From contig CAUYUJ010007480.1 in the NCBI GenBank assembly GCA_963575745.1, positions 10,001-74,000 of the forward strand: DNA of 64,000 nucleotides, read 5' to 3'. The stretch comes from Prorocentrum cordatum. Its lineage: Eukaryota; Sar; Dinophyceae; Prorocentrales; Prorocentraceae. The position numbers and the translations under genes were made by a program. Below are positions 20,997 to 32,190 of this stretch, piece by piece. The notes beneath the pieces are model-generated. The model did no database searches and was not told the origin of the DNA. It was given only the letters and a program-made list of their open reading frames with translations. Within the stretch, counting starts at the first letter, position 1. The number at the start of each line of letters is the position of its first letter.

Positions 20997-22274
20997 AGAT
21001 GCCGTGGAACTTCAGAGGTTCCCACTTGGGGGGATTTCCGTGCTGAATGCGAGGCTGAGCTGCCCCCCGTGAGCCCTTGTCCTGAGCCCTCGCTTAGTGA
21101 TGCTGATGTCAGTGCTTTTCTCCGGGCGCGCTCCTCTCGCAAGGCGGGGGGTCTTGACGGATGGGCGACGGTGGAGGCCAAAGCTCTGCCCACAGCCATC
21201 CAAGCTGTCTTTGCCGAGGCTCTTCGATCGATGCAGGATTCGGGTCAGGCCCCCTCGGCTTTCAAACATGTTCCGAACCCCGCCTTGAGGAAGGGAGAGG
21301 GGATTTTTCCCGAAGAGCAAAGGCTTCTTTCTGTTCTGTCTGTGTGGCTTTCTGCTGGGGAAGTTCCGATCTACCGACAGCTCGACCCTTGGAGGCGCAA
21401 GTGGACTCGCCCCGCGAGCTTCGGGGCCACGTCGGGGGCCCGTCTCTGGGATGTCTCCACCAGTCTTGCCCTTCAGGTCGAGTGGTCCCGTCGCGCCGAG
21501 AACTGGGTCCACGGTCTCGCCCTCGACAGGAAGAAGTGCTTCGACCTGCTGATATCCAGTATATGCATCGAACTACAACGACGTGTTGGGTGCCCCGAGA
21601 GTGTGCTTTGAGTTCGTGAACAATTTTACGCACAGCATCGGAGGTACCTGCGAATGTCTGGAACTTACAGCGACGCCATGGCTACCACGAATGGCCACCT
21701 ACAAGGATCGGCCTTCAGCATTGATGACATTAAGATGCTCATGTATGTTTGGACGGCGAGACAACGCAGATTAATACCGAGGTCACTCTCCATAACGTAT
21801 ACCGACGACTCCAACTCTACAGTATGGGACATGGCTGGGGTTCGTGAATCGCTCCGCGAATCGCTTCTATTTGATAAACTTTCTGGTCAGGAGCTACACC
21901 TTGGGAAGCTGGTCGCCTGGGCCACCGACGAGGATATGACCACTGAGCTCGCCAACACCGCGGTGTGTGGCCACGACCTGCCCGTGAAGCGCGCCTTCCG
22001 TCTCGTGGGTAGCCAGATCGTCACTCGCGGAGGCGATGGCGCTAGCCTCATGGACCGACACTTCGTTGCTGCGGCTCAACGACTTCAACGTATCCAACGG
22101 CTCTCCCTCCCTCTACACAAGCGTGCCGACATCGCGCAGATGATGGCGGCATCCATGGTTGCCGTGGGATCCGACCTCGGTGCGCCCTCCAACCGACAGC
22201 TGCGAGACTACTACCATGCAATGTTCGCGACCATCATGCCTCAGGGAAGGCAGTGGGCCTGTCTGTGGATTTAG
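20997..22274 (+). pseudogene. LINE-2 reverse transcriptase
   Basis: Same frame as the linker. Motifs: FLRARSSRKAGGLDGWATVE (fingers), WSRRAENWVHGLALDRKKCF with the block A Asp in LALDRKKCFD, NGHLQGSAFSIDDIKML (GLxQG-type block B), and SITYTDDSNST (catalytic Asp pair), then thumb sequence to CLWI. In-frame TGA at 21609 and TAG at 22272 interrupt it; all catalytic Asp residues remain. Each stop is one C-to-T change away from CGA or CAG. Confidence 0.85.
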
Positions 22275-23852
22275 CTGGGCGTCGTGCTGAAAGGCCACCT
22301 CCTCGACCCCATCGCGATCAGCCAGAGAGAAGCCACCCTTTCGCTGCGACGTCAGGTTCTGCGGGTACCGAAGCTGTGGGACTACGTGCGTGACCTTCGG
22401 GACCATGTACAGGACGCAGACACTGCGTACCCTGGTCCAGTACGAACTTTTGTCCAGCTGCCCAACCAGCTCAACTGGCGATGGCCAGCTGTCGACATCC
22501 TGACGACCGACCTGGGCACCCCCATCTTGTGGCTCGAAGGGCGCAGTGATCTTCTCGTGCGTCATCTCCGAGACTCACAGCGACAGTGGTTTCAACGCAA
22601 GGTGCCCACTACACGAAATGACCTCGGGGACGTGGCTAAGCACAAGTATGGCATCGACATGGTTTCATATTCTTGGCTATTGCGAACACGCAGTCTCAGG
22701 CACCGACTTACTAAGTGGCAGCGCGGCCGACTGTCTGTATTTCTAGCCGGCGGCGACCACGCACAACAAAGATTGCAGAGATCTTCCATTTCAGAAGACC
22801 CCTCTGCGGTGTGCAGGTTCTGTGACAGAGAACAAGAAACGCAAGTGCACATCCTGTGGGAATGTCCGTGCTGGCAAGAAGAACGCGCACCACTACTTCG
22901 TCATCCACAAGTTCATGAACGTGATCAGTGGCCGCCGTCAACACGCCACTGCGGTCTCACTTTCATCGATGAGGAGACGGTCAAGCTCTACAGCGAACTC
23001 GCTGCTCTACCTGAGCCCGCACAACATCGACCCCCACAGCAAGTGGATGACGATCCTGCTGAGGACATGGTCAACTACATCACCGACGACGAGAACAAGC
23101 GGTGGATGGCCATAGCTACGGATGGCGCCTGCCGTTGCCCCCAACATCAGTGGCTCGCTCGAGCGGGATACGCTGTATATGTGGCGCCACACCACCGCCT
23201 TAACTACTCGTCGAAGCTCTATGGGCCACGACAAAGTAGTGCACGTGCTGAAGCCAGAGCCCTACTTCACGTTGTACGTGTGGCGGAGGAGCCTGTGTGG
23301 ATCTACTGCGACAATCAACAATGTGTTCGAGAATTCAATAACCTACTAAAAGGAGGAGAGCCGCCAGGAGGAAGCTGGCACGACATCTGGGCCCAGATCA
23401 AAATCGCGATCGACGCCAAGCCTGAGATGTTCTACATCGAGCACGTGCACTCGCACCAGGGCGAGGACGGTGTAGACCGCGGTGCGGTGCATCCGCTCGC
23501 AGAAGAGTTGCATAAAAAAGTTGATGTGCTTGCCGCACATGCCGCCGAGTCACACCCCCTCCCGACCTCTGTAATTCAGAAAGCCAGGGACCGCTTTACA
23601 CTGACCACTTTAATGCATCGATCGATTGTCCGAATCTTAGAGAAGCGAGCTGTGACGAGACCCCTTCCCCATCGGTCGGCGGGGTTCTCGGCTGCCCAAC
23701 TCGCTCGTCTCGCTCCTCCTCCCTCCGCTCCTCTCCCGCCTCCTCCTCCTCCCCCTCCCCCTCCCGACTGGGAGGAGGCGATGGGGGTCGAGGTCGAGCT
23801 CGATGAAGGGGCCGACTTTGACCCTTTTGGATTTGGTTTCGAGAGTGGTTAG
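22275..23852 (+). pseudogene. LINE-2 zinc knuckle and RNase H
   Basis: The frame continues from the RT through a stop. It holds a zinc knuckle CRFCDREQETQVHILWECPC (C-x2-C-x8-H-x4-C) and an RNase H domain with AIATDGACRC (Asp), SSARAEARALLHV (Glu), VWIYCDNQQCV (Asp), YIEHVHSHQGEDG and KKVDVLAAHAAE (Asp). A Pro-rich stretch near the end comes from a local CCT run, followed by an acidic tail and a TAG. All RNase H carboxylates are present. Confidence 0.85.
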
Positions 23853-23889
23853 CCTCTCGTTCCATCCAGCTTGGCAACTATTTAGATAG

Positions 23890-23985
23890 TGCCTCGTCCC
23901 GTGCCCGAGGCAAGAGGCTCCCGCCTCCGTCTCGGTTCCAGATACCGCGGACTCCGTTTCAGAGTCCAAACGAAGGGGGCGCCCC
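23890..23985 (+). other. LINE-2 3' UTR hairpins
   Basis: Three short self-complementary stems in 96 bp: gcctcg/cgaggc (23891-23911), ggactc/gagtcc with a 7-base loop (23949-23967), and ggggc/gcccc (about 23976-23985). Hairpins at the 3' end are what LINE RTs of the stringent type recognise; that role here is inference. Confidence 0.55.
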
Positions 23986-23988
23986 GTC

Positions 23989-23989
<1 letters not shown>

Positions 23990-24080
<91 letters not shown>
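23990..24080 (+). repeat. 91-base T run at LINE-2 3' end
   Basis: Uninterrupted T run, followed to 24130 by T-rich sequence with single G or C. A LINE tail would normally be A-rich or a short tandem repeat on the sense strand. Confidence 0.9.
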
Positions 24081-24081
<1 letters not shown>

Positions 24082-24281
24082 TTGTTGTTTTTTTTTTTCT
24101 TCTTTTTTTTTTTGTTTTTTGTTTTTTTTTCTCTCTCTCTCTCTCTCTCTCTCTTGGTTGAGCAGGCCCAGCGAGCTTAGACTAACCGATTCAAAGCGCA
24201 GGGAATCACCATCACCATCACCATCACCATCACCATCACCATCACCATCACCATCACCATCACCATCACCATCACCATCAC

Positions 24282-24325
<44 letters not shown>

Positions 24326-24362
24326 CCATCACCATCACCATCACCATCACCATCACCATCAC

Positions 24363-24410
<48 letters not shown>
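24081..24410 (+). repeat. T-rich, (CT)n and (CAC CAT)n tracts
   Basis: T-rich to 24130, CT repeats 24131-24154, about 50 bp unique, then alternating ATCACC and CAT runs 24206-24410 in four blocks. Confidence 0.9.
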
Positions 24411-24412
<2 letters not shown>

Positions 24413-25144
24413 CTCCACCCTCCTCCCATCACCCTCCTCCTTCGTCCCTCCTCCCTCCTCTGTTCTCCTCCTCCCTCCTCCTTCCTCATTGTCGTCGTCG
24501 GCCTCCTCCTCCTCCTCCTCCTCCTCCTCCTCGTCCCTGCGGGGTGGCTGCTCGTCGCCGCGGCTGGATCTGCCCCCAGATCCTGGGCAGAACGCGCAGT
24601 GGGAAAAAGTCCCCGCAAGGGTGGCCGGGGGCTCATCCTCGTATCTGTTCGGGGATCTGCTGGCCCGGATCAGTCCCTCCTCCTCCTCCTCCTCCTCCTC
24701 CTCCTCCTCCTCCTCCTCCTCCTCCTCCTCCCCCTCCTCCTCCTCCCCCTCCTCCCCCTCCTCCTCCTCCTCCTCCTCCTCCTCCTCCTCCTCCTCCTCC
24801 TCCTGGCCCCCGACGCGCTGTGGTCGGGAGCCGGCGGACACCTCTGCCGCCCCGCGAAGCGGGCGGCCTCCCGGGGGTAGCCAGCTGTCGACGACAGCAG
24901 CGACTCCCGGGGGGGCCAGAGGGGTCCGCCACCTGGGGCCTCTAGACTCCGTTACCTGGGAGTGCGAAGAGCACCACCACGACCCGGTAGTGGCGTTCCC
25001 TGGGCCCCGCGCCCCTGGCCCTGCGGGATCCTGCAAGATCCAGCGCTCTGGCTGACCCCGTTTGCAGCGACCCCCGTCATTCGAGCCCCGATGATGCGTT
25101 CTTGATTTCGGTGTCGCGGGACCGCCTCCGAGACCCCAAACGCT
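24411..25144. repeat. (TCC)n tracts and dispersed GGATCC repeat
   Basis: TCC repeats 24411-24535 and 24680-24805. 25020-25085 shares 'ggatcctgcaagatcc', 'ggctgacccc' and 'gacccccg' with 51530-51595. The rest is unassigned. Confidence 0.7.
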
Positions 25145-25192
25145 CCCTATGAACAACAGCAACCACACCACCAACAACAGCAGCAACAACAA

Positions 25193-25224
<32 letters not shown>

Positions 25225-25375
25225 ACAACACCACCAACAACGACAACAACGTCAGCAACACCAGCACCAACACCAACACCACCACCACCACCAACAACAA
25301 CAACAACGACACCAACACCAACAACACTAACAACAACAATACCACCAACACCAACACCAACAACAACACCGGCAA
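25145..25375 (+). repeat. AAC/CAC/CAG trinucleotide tract
   Basis: An imperfect tract, rich in AAC on this strand, that borders the inverted composite repeat just as GTT tracts border its direct copies at 33-34.5 kb. Confidence 0.85.
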
Positions 25376-26045
25376 ACCTAATTTTAAAACTGATCGGTCT
25401 TATCTGCTCGCGTGTCACTCAACATGTATATCTCAAACCATCGATGCCCGCCCTCTCCGTCTTCGATGGTGCCCGCCTTGGAAGTCTATTGCATCTTCCT
25501 TACCTGCCACGAGTAGCTGGCGCAGCCTCTAAAGCAGGGGAAGAGGGGGAGGAGGGACAACGGAGAGGGAGAAGGATGGAGCACGACAGAAGTTAGGAGG
25601 GGAGTCGGAGCAGGAGAACTAGCGGCAGAACATGACGGGCGGGTCGGGCGGGCGCTGGCCGGTCGCTGAAGTGTCAATCCTGCAGGAATCGCGAGGAAGT
25701 TCTAGCGACTCTGCGAGTCCCAAGTGAATTGTCAGGAAGTCCAAAACGAGGGCGTGACTCTTCAGTGTTGGGGGCGCGGCGTCGCAATACATTGCGATGA
25801 AATGCGACGCGAGGGCGCGATGTTTGGATACACTGTGAGGAAGTCCAGCGCGAGAGCCCGATCTGGAAGAAATGGTAATGACACGCCCAAGGGGAATCGT
25901 TGTTGTTGTAGCCCCGGGGCCCACAACGTAATCGGAGACGCAAGACTTCCCCTTGTAAACAATAAGGTGCGAGCCCAGGGCGGGGCACTTCAATGGACAA
26001 GCAAAGAAGTGCACCCGAGAGGGAGATCAACAGTAGCTACCAATA
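25376..26045 (-). repeat. Composite repeat C1, inverted copy
   Basis: Reverse complement carries the landmarks of the 32-35.8 kb copies: 'gggctcgcaccttattgttt', 'ctacaacaacaacgatt', repeated 'gcgagagccc'-type 45-bp units and 'agaggctgcgccagctactc', next to an AAC (GTT) tract. Confidence 0.65.
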
Positions 26046-26049
26046 ACAG

Positions 26050-26246
26050 CGTGCGAACTCAACAACTGTTAACGACAACTGCTACGACTATGACTACTAC
26101 TGCGACTGCTACCACTACGACAACCCCTGCTTTTACTCGTGCGACTACTACTGCTGCTACTACTACTACTGCTACTACTACTACTACCACTACTACTAGT
26201 AGAAGTACTACTACTACTACTGCTACTACGACTACTACTACTACTA

Positions 26247-26309
<63 letters not shown>

Positions 26310-26830
26310 GTACTACTACTACTACTATTACTACTACTACTACCACTACTACTACTACTGCTGCTACTACTACTACTACTACTACAACTACTACTACTAC
26401 TACTACTACTACTACGACGGCTACTACTACTACTACTACTACTACTACGAGTAGTACTACTACTACGACGACTACTATTACTACTACAACTACGACTACT
26501 ACTACTCCCATGACTACTACTGCGGCTACTACTACTACTACTGACGCTCTACTACTACTATTCCTACTACTACTACTACCGCTACTACTGCTACTATGGC
26601 TACCAACCCTACAACTACGACTATAGCATCAACTACTACTAATAATTAGTATTTTCTTCTACCTGCTACTACTCGTACTGCTTCCACTTCTACAACTTCA
26701 ACTACAACAACAACAACTACTACTACTACTACTACTACTACTGGACCACTGCTGCTTCTGCTGTTGTTACTAAAGCTTCTACTGCCAGTGCCACTACTCC
26801 TGCTACGACGATGGTTACTACTACTACTAG

Positions 26831-26900
<70 letters not shown>

Positions 26901-26913
26901 GTTACTACCACTG

Positions 26914-26948
<35 letters not shown>

Positions 26949-27463
26949 GCTGCTGCTGCTACTACTACTACTACTACCACTGCTATACTACTACTACTAC
27001 TACTCCTACTACTACTCCTAATATTACGGTTCTTGCCACCACGACTACTGCCACCACCACCACTACGACGGCCACTACTACTACAACTAAACCAACCACC
27101 ACTACTACGACGACGACACGTACAGTTAGTGTTGACATACTACTGCAAATACAACTATGACACCTAGGGCTACAGCCACCACCACCGCTAATAGTCTCCC
27201 TAGCCCTACCACTACTACTACTACAACTACGACTACTACAACTACTGCTGCTACTACTACTACTACTACTACGAATACTACTACGACTACTACTGCTACT
27301 ACTACTACTACTACTACTACTACGACTACTATTACTACCATTACTACTACTACTACTACTACTGCTGCTACTACTATTACTACTACTACGACGGCTACGA
27401 CTACTACTCCTCCTGCGACTACTACTACTACTACTACTACTACTACCACTACTACTACTACTA

Positions 27464-27506
<43 letters not shown>

Positions 27507-27694
27507 CACTACTACTACTACTACTACCATTATTAATATTCCATCACCATTCGTACTACGACTACCACGGCTATAGCCACTACTACTACTACTACTGCTA
27601 CGACGGCGACTACTACTACCACTGCTACCACCACCACCACCACCACCACTACTACTACTACTACTACTGCTACTACTACTACTACTACTACTAT

Positions 27695-27743
<49 letters not shown>

Positions 27744-28100
27744 GCTATTACTACTACTGCTACTCCCAAGACTACTTCCACGACTACTGGGACGACCGCA
27801 GAGACGACTACTACTACTACTACTACTACTGCTACTATTATTATTATTGCTACTACTACTACTACTACGACGACGATTGCTACTACGACCTACCACTATT
27901 ACTGCTACTACTACTACTACTTCTACTGCTGCTGCTGCGTCTGCTACTAGTAGCACTGCCTCTACTACTACTACTACTACTACTACTGCTACTACTACTA
28001 CTACTACTACTACTGCTTCTACTACTACTGCTTCTACTACTACTACCACCACTACTACGACTACTACTACTACTACTACCACCACCACAACTACTAACTA
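26050..28100 (+). repeat. (ACT)n microsatellite, 2 kb
   Basis: Imperfect ACT repeats with GCT, ACC and ACG variants and a few short unique interruptions (e.g. 26590-26700, 27120-27190). It ends at the assembly gap. Poly-Thr, Val, Leu and Ser frames are artefacts. Confidence 0.95.
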
Positions 28101-28200
28101 NNNNNNNNNNNNNNNNNNNNNNNNNNNNNNNNNNNNNNNNNNNNNNNNNNNNNNNNNNNNNNNNNNNNNNNNNNNNNNNNNNNNNNNNNNNNNNNNNNNN
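28101..28200. other. Assembly gap, 100 N
   Basis: Exactly 100 N between an ACT tract and a TCC tract; true length unknown. Confidence 0.98.
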
Positions 28201-28500
28201 CCTCCTCCTCCTCCTCCTCCTCCTCCTCCTCACGACCCGAAGGGTCTTGGGTTCGGCGCTCCACGGGCCTGCCCAGCAGGCACGAGGTGACCCCGAAGCG
28301 CGAACAGAGGACCAGGATGCGCTCCCCGGGCTGCACCAGGCTGCGCAGGCGCTGCCGCTCGTCGACCCCGCCCTGGCTCCTGCAGGCGACGAGCGAGGGG
28401 GGGAAGTGGGAAGGGGCGGGCCTTCTGAGAAGGCTCGGAAGTCTCCCAGCCTTCTGAGAAGTGTTCTGAGCCTTCGCCGAAGGCAAATCATCCTGGCGAG
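28201..28500. other. Short TCC tract and unassigned sequence
   Basis: TCC repeats to 28231, then GC-rich DNA without a recognised gene. 28420-28485 ('ccttctgagaag') is related in inverted orientation to 31345-31400. Confidence 0.5.
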
Positions 28501-28895
28501 GGGCCCAACCATATGCAAGTGTGAGAACCGCAGGGGCGCGCCAAAATGGGGGGGGGTCGCCATGCGAACCCTGCCACTGGGGCCTTCGGTGGAGCTCCCT
28601 GTGGGGCCACGAACTGTGTGAGGGGTGCGCCAAAATGGCGCGGCGGGGCCGCCATGCGAACCCTGCCACTGGGGCTTTCGGTGGATCTCCCTGTGGGGCC
28701 ACGAACCGTGTGAAGGGTGCGCCAAAATGGGGGGGGGGGGCGCCATGCGAACCCTGCCACTGGGGCCTTCGGTGGAGCTCCCTGTGGGGCCACGAATCAT
28801 GTGAGGGGTGCGCCAAAATGGCGCGGGGCCGTCATGCGAACCCTGCCACTGGGGCCTTCGGTGGAGCTCCCTATGGGGCCACGAAGCGCTGTACT
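28501..28895 (-). repeat. R90 tandem array, 4 units
   Basis: Units of about 90 bp, marked by catgcgaaccctgccactgg near 28561, 28653, 28744 and 28833. Confidence 0.85.
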
Positions 28896-29110
28896 GGGTG
28901 GATGAAACGCAAGGGAGGAAGGAGGAGGGGGAGGGGAGGCAGCGGGAGGAGAAGGAAGGAACGAAGGCGGACGCGGGCGCTGTCTCTTCAAAACGAGGAC
29001 CCAACACCACAAGATGGTTGGGAACATTCGGGATAGGAGAGACGACGAGGACCCAACACCAACTGACAACGACGCTCCGAACATTTGGGATAGGAGAGAC
29101 TTGACATTTC
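28896..29110 (-). repeat. Purine tract plus hairpin leader (two partial copies)
   Basis: A GGA-rich tract, then the leader 'ttcaaaacgaggacccaaca' and 'caagatggttgggaac', then a second truncated copy ('gacgaggacccaacacc', 'acatttgggataggagagac'). Confidence 0.65.
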
Positions 29111-29720
29111 GTTTTAAGACCATGCGTTTGTCTAACCTGTAATCGGTTATGCAGCGCCCGCCAATACACTTCTCAGGTCCGTAGCTGCAGTGTTACTATC
29201 AAACGACGTCGGATACTCGACTTCAAGTTACATCAGAAATCAGTGCTTGCGTTTTTTGAGGGACTTCCAACATTTGACAAGCTGTTAGACCATCAAAATT
29301 TGGGTACTGAAGATTCGATCACGCTGCGCTCGCTGGTAAAAGTCTCAAGGCTGTAGCTTCAATGTTTCAATCGATTTACGTGCAGGGACCGTCTCAAAAA
29401 TAACACGAGTTTTAAGACATTAGAGGTTTAAAGACATGCTTAGAGATTTGGCAATTCGTGTCAGGGAGAAGTTTCTCTGCAACTGCAGTCGTTTCAGTCG
29501 CGCGTGTTTGCAAATTATGAGGTCTCTAGCTGCTGTATCACTGAAAAATCTGTGTGTAGCTCACTTTCCGTTGAAACCCTAAAACATCTGTTTCTCTATG
29601 TATCAAGCTGACGTTCCAGGGAGCTTATATCCGCATTAAGAGCACTCACTGTACTGTGTGTCTGGAGCTCTGCGAGGTCCCAGGCGGTAGCCTGGTTGAC
29701 GGTTTACCGCCTGTACCCAG
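29111..29720. other. Unassigned lower-GC sequence
   Basis: About 600 bp with visibly lower GC than its surroundings, no long frame on either strand, no microsatellite, and no repeat partner seen. It looks like single-copy or anciently inserted DNA. Confidence 0.45.
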
Positions 29721-29934
29721 TACTGGGTGGATGAACCGCAAGGGAGGAAGGATGAGGGCGAGGGGAGGCAGCGGGAGGAGAAGGAAGGAAGGACGGAGGG
29801 CGCGGGCGCTGTCTCTTCAAAACGAGGATCCAACACCACAGGATGGTTGGGAACAGAAGCCGCTGACAACGACGCTCCGAACATTTGCGATAATGGCGAC
29901 TTTCCAGACTCTGGTCTCCCGTGACACTGAGCGC
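29721..29934 (-). repeat. Purine tract plus hairpin leader
   Basis: Near-copy of 28890-29110: 'tactgggtggatgaaccgca', GGAA-rich tract, 'cttcaaaacgaggatccaac', 'caggatggttgggaacag', 'cgacgctccgaacatttg'. Confidence 0.65.
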
Positions 29935-31165
29935 GGTACGAACCATCCCACTGGGGCCTTCGGTAGAACTCCCTGTGGGGCCACGAACCGTGTGAGGGGT
30001 GTGCCGAAATCGAAGCGGCGGTGTCATGCGAACCCTGCCACTGGGGCCTTCGGTGGAACTCCCTATGGGGCCACGACCCGTGCGGGGGGGGGTGCGCCAG
30101 AATGGGGCGGTGGTGCCATGCGAACCCTGCCACTGGGGCCTTCGGTGGAACTCCCCCTATGGGGCCACGACCCGTGCGGGGGGGGGTGCGCCAGAATGGG
30201 GCGGTGGTGCCATGCGAACCCTGCCACTGGGGCCTTCGGCGGAGCTCCCCCTATGGGGCCACAAACCGTGTGATGGGTGCGCCAAGATGGGGCGTTGGTG
30301 CCATGCGAACCCTGCCACTGGGGCCTTCGGTGGAACTCTCATGGGGCCACGAACCGTGTGAGGGGTGCGCCATAATGGGGCGGTGGCGCCATGCGAACCC
30401 TGTCTCTGGGGCCTTCGGTGGAGCTCCCTATGGGGCCACGAACCGTGCGAGGGGTGCGCCAGACAGGGGCGGTGGTGCCATGCGAACCCTGCCACTGAGG
30501 CCTTCGGTGGAGCTCCCTATGGGGCCACGAACCGTGCGGGGGGGGGGCGCGAGCATGGGGCGGTGGTGCCATGCGAACCTTGCCACTGGGGCCTTCGGTA
30601 GAGCTCCCCATGGGGCCACGAACCGTGTGAAGGGTACGCCAGAATGGGGCGGTGGTGTCATGCGAACCCTGCCACTGGGGCCTTCGGCGGAGCTCCCCCT
30701 ATGGGGCCCCGAACCGTGTGAAGGGTGCGCCAGAATGGGGCGTTGGTGCCATGCGAACCCTGCCACTGGGGCCTTCTGTGGAGCTCCCTATGGGGCCACG
30801 AACCGTGCGAGGGGTGCGCCAGAATGGGGCGGTGGTGCCATGCGAACCCTGCCACTGGGTCCTTCGGTGGAGCTCCCAATGGGGCCACGAACCGTGTGAG
30901 TGGTGCGCCAGCATGGGGCGGTGGTGCCATACGAACCCTGCCACTGGGGCCTTCGGCGGAACTCGCTATGAGGCCACGAACCGTGTGAGGGGTGTGCCAG
31001 AATGGGGTGCGGCCGCCATGCGAACCCTGCCACTGGGGTGGAGCTTACTATGGGGCCACGAACCGTGTGATGCGTGCGCCAGAATGGGGGCGGTGGTGCC
31101 ATGCGAACCCTGCCACTGGGGCCTTCGGTGGAGCTCCCTGTGGGGCCGCGAAACGCGTGAAGTTT
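29935..31165 (-). repeat. R90 tandem array, about 13 units
   Basis: Unit starts (catgcgaaccctgcc) near 30024, 30117, 30211, 30302, 30390, 30479, 30570, 30659, 30750, 30839, 30928, 31017 and 31100, a period of 82-94 bp and mostly 89-91. Because 90 is a multiple of three the array is open over long stretches (up to 292 codons); this is not evidence of a gene. Confidence 0.9.
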
Positions 31166-31345
31166 GTGCCGAAACAGAAACATGCGGAGGGCAGAGGCAA
31201 GGAGGAGGAGGAGGAGGAGGAGGAGGAGGAGGAGGAGGAGGAGGAGGAGGTGGAGGAGGAAGAGGAGGAGGAGAGGAGGAAGGAGGAGACGCGCCGCACC
31301 GTCTTTTCAAAACGAGGACCCAACACCACAGGATGGTTGGGAGAA
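31166..31345 (-). repeat. (GGA)n tract plus hairpin leader
   Basis: GGA repeats about 31199-31290, then 'ttcaaaacgaggacccaaca' and 'caggatggttggga'. Confidence 0.7.
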
Positions 31346-32190
31346 ACACTTCTCAGAAGGCGGGAGGGGCTTCCGAGAAGCCCCGCCGCCTTCTGAGAGG
31401 GCCTTCTCCTTCTCGCTTCCCCCCCTCGCTCGCCGCCGATCCTGCTCAGGCGGCTCAGCTGGCGGGACAGGTCCAGGCGGAAGCGGAGCCCGAACTCCTC
31501 GGGGAGCCCCCTCAAGAGATCCCATCGGCGACGCACGCCGCCGCGGGGGGTCCCTGTCGGCGCGCATCGCTGTCGCAGAGGCGCCAGGCCTTCGGGCAAG
31601 AACGAGCGGACGACACGCCGACGGGCTACGGCGGGGGCATTCGTCTCTCTTCGAGGGCACAATGCCCGTGCCAAATTCGCCGGCCCAACGGGCCAGAGCG
31701 TGCTAAGATCTCCGGTAACTGCTTGACAATATTTCTAGTTCGCGCGCGCAGGGCGGCCCCTGGGGGGCCTCGGACGAAAAGTACCCCGGCCGATGCCCGG
31801 CTGGGTCCCGGGCGATCCCCAGGGGGGAGGCTATTTTTCGCCACCCCTCACGAGGATCGTGGCCTCCGAGGGGGGGGCTGCAATCGACTACCCCCCCTCC
31901 CGCCCCAAGGGGTCCCCAAGAGTCCCCCAAGAGGCCCCAGGGGGGCCCAATACGCCGCCAAGGAGCCCCAAGACGCTCCCAAGAAGCCCCCAAGACGGCC
32001 CCAAGAGGCCCCAAATAGCGCTCCAGGGCCGGCGGAATGAGCGAAGCGATTAAATAAATTCACACATGCAATACTGCGCTACGCACGCAAGGCCGCCGCT
32101 GCGGCGAACCCTTAGATAAGGAATCCAGGGTCCTGAGGCCAGTGGAACTCCAATCGAGGCTTGGCCATGGACATCACCGCCGCCCTCATC
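31346..32190. other. Unassigned GC-rich sequence
   Basis: No supported gene; 31910-32030 is a loose CCCCAAGA-type low-complexity stretch. Confidence 0.4.

Larger units (their letters stand above)
17783..24080 (+). mobile_element. LINE-2: non-LTR retrotransposon (decayed)
   Basis: ORF1, a small second ORF, endonuclease, RT, zinc knuckle and RNase H in order on the plus strand. No spliced leader was found at the 5' side, so the true start is uncertain; the coding part begins at 17950. The 3' UTR has three short perfect hairpins and then a 91-T run. It belongs to a different lineage from LINE-1 and LINE-3 by RT and ORF1 sequence. ORF2 has one frameshift and three in-frame stops. Confidence 0.85.

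Noticed and set aside
21583-21774. Small ORF over the LINE-2 RT
   Set aside because: The RT frame continues through an in-frame stop as REQFYAQHRRYLRMSGTYSD, which fits RT better; the small ORF is a shadow.
23990-24080. Poly-T as a transcription terminator
   Set aside because: A 91-base homopolymer in a microsatellite-rich eukaryotic genome gives no support for a termination role.
26059-28088. Poly-Thr, poly-Val, poly-Leu and Ser proteins
   Set aside because: Translation of the ACT microsatellite and its complement.
28540-28820. Further spliced-leader relics at 'gccaaaatgg' in R90 units
   Set aside because: Only the 10-base centre matches; the flanks are repeat-family sequence.
30021-30899. 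292-codon repeat protein in the R90 array
   Set aside because: The 90-bp period keeps the frame open; unit-to-unit indels and the existence of equally open frames on the other strand argue against coding.
29935-31165. CRISPR array
   Set aside because: Direct repeats are contiguous without unique spacers, and the genome is eukaryotic.
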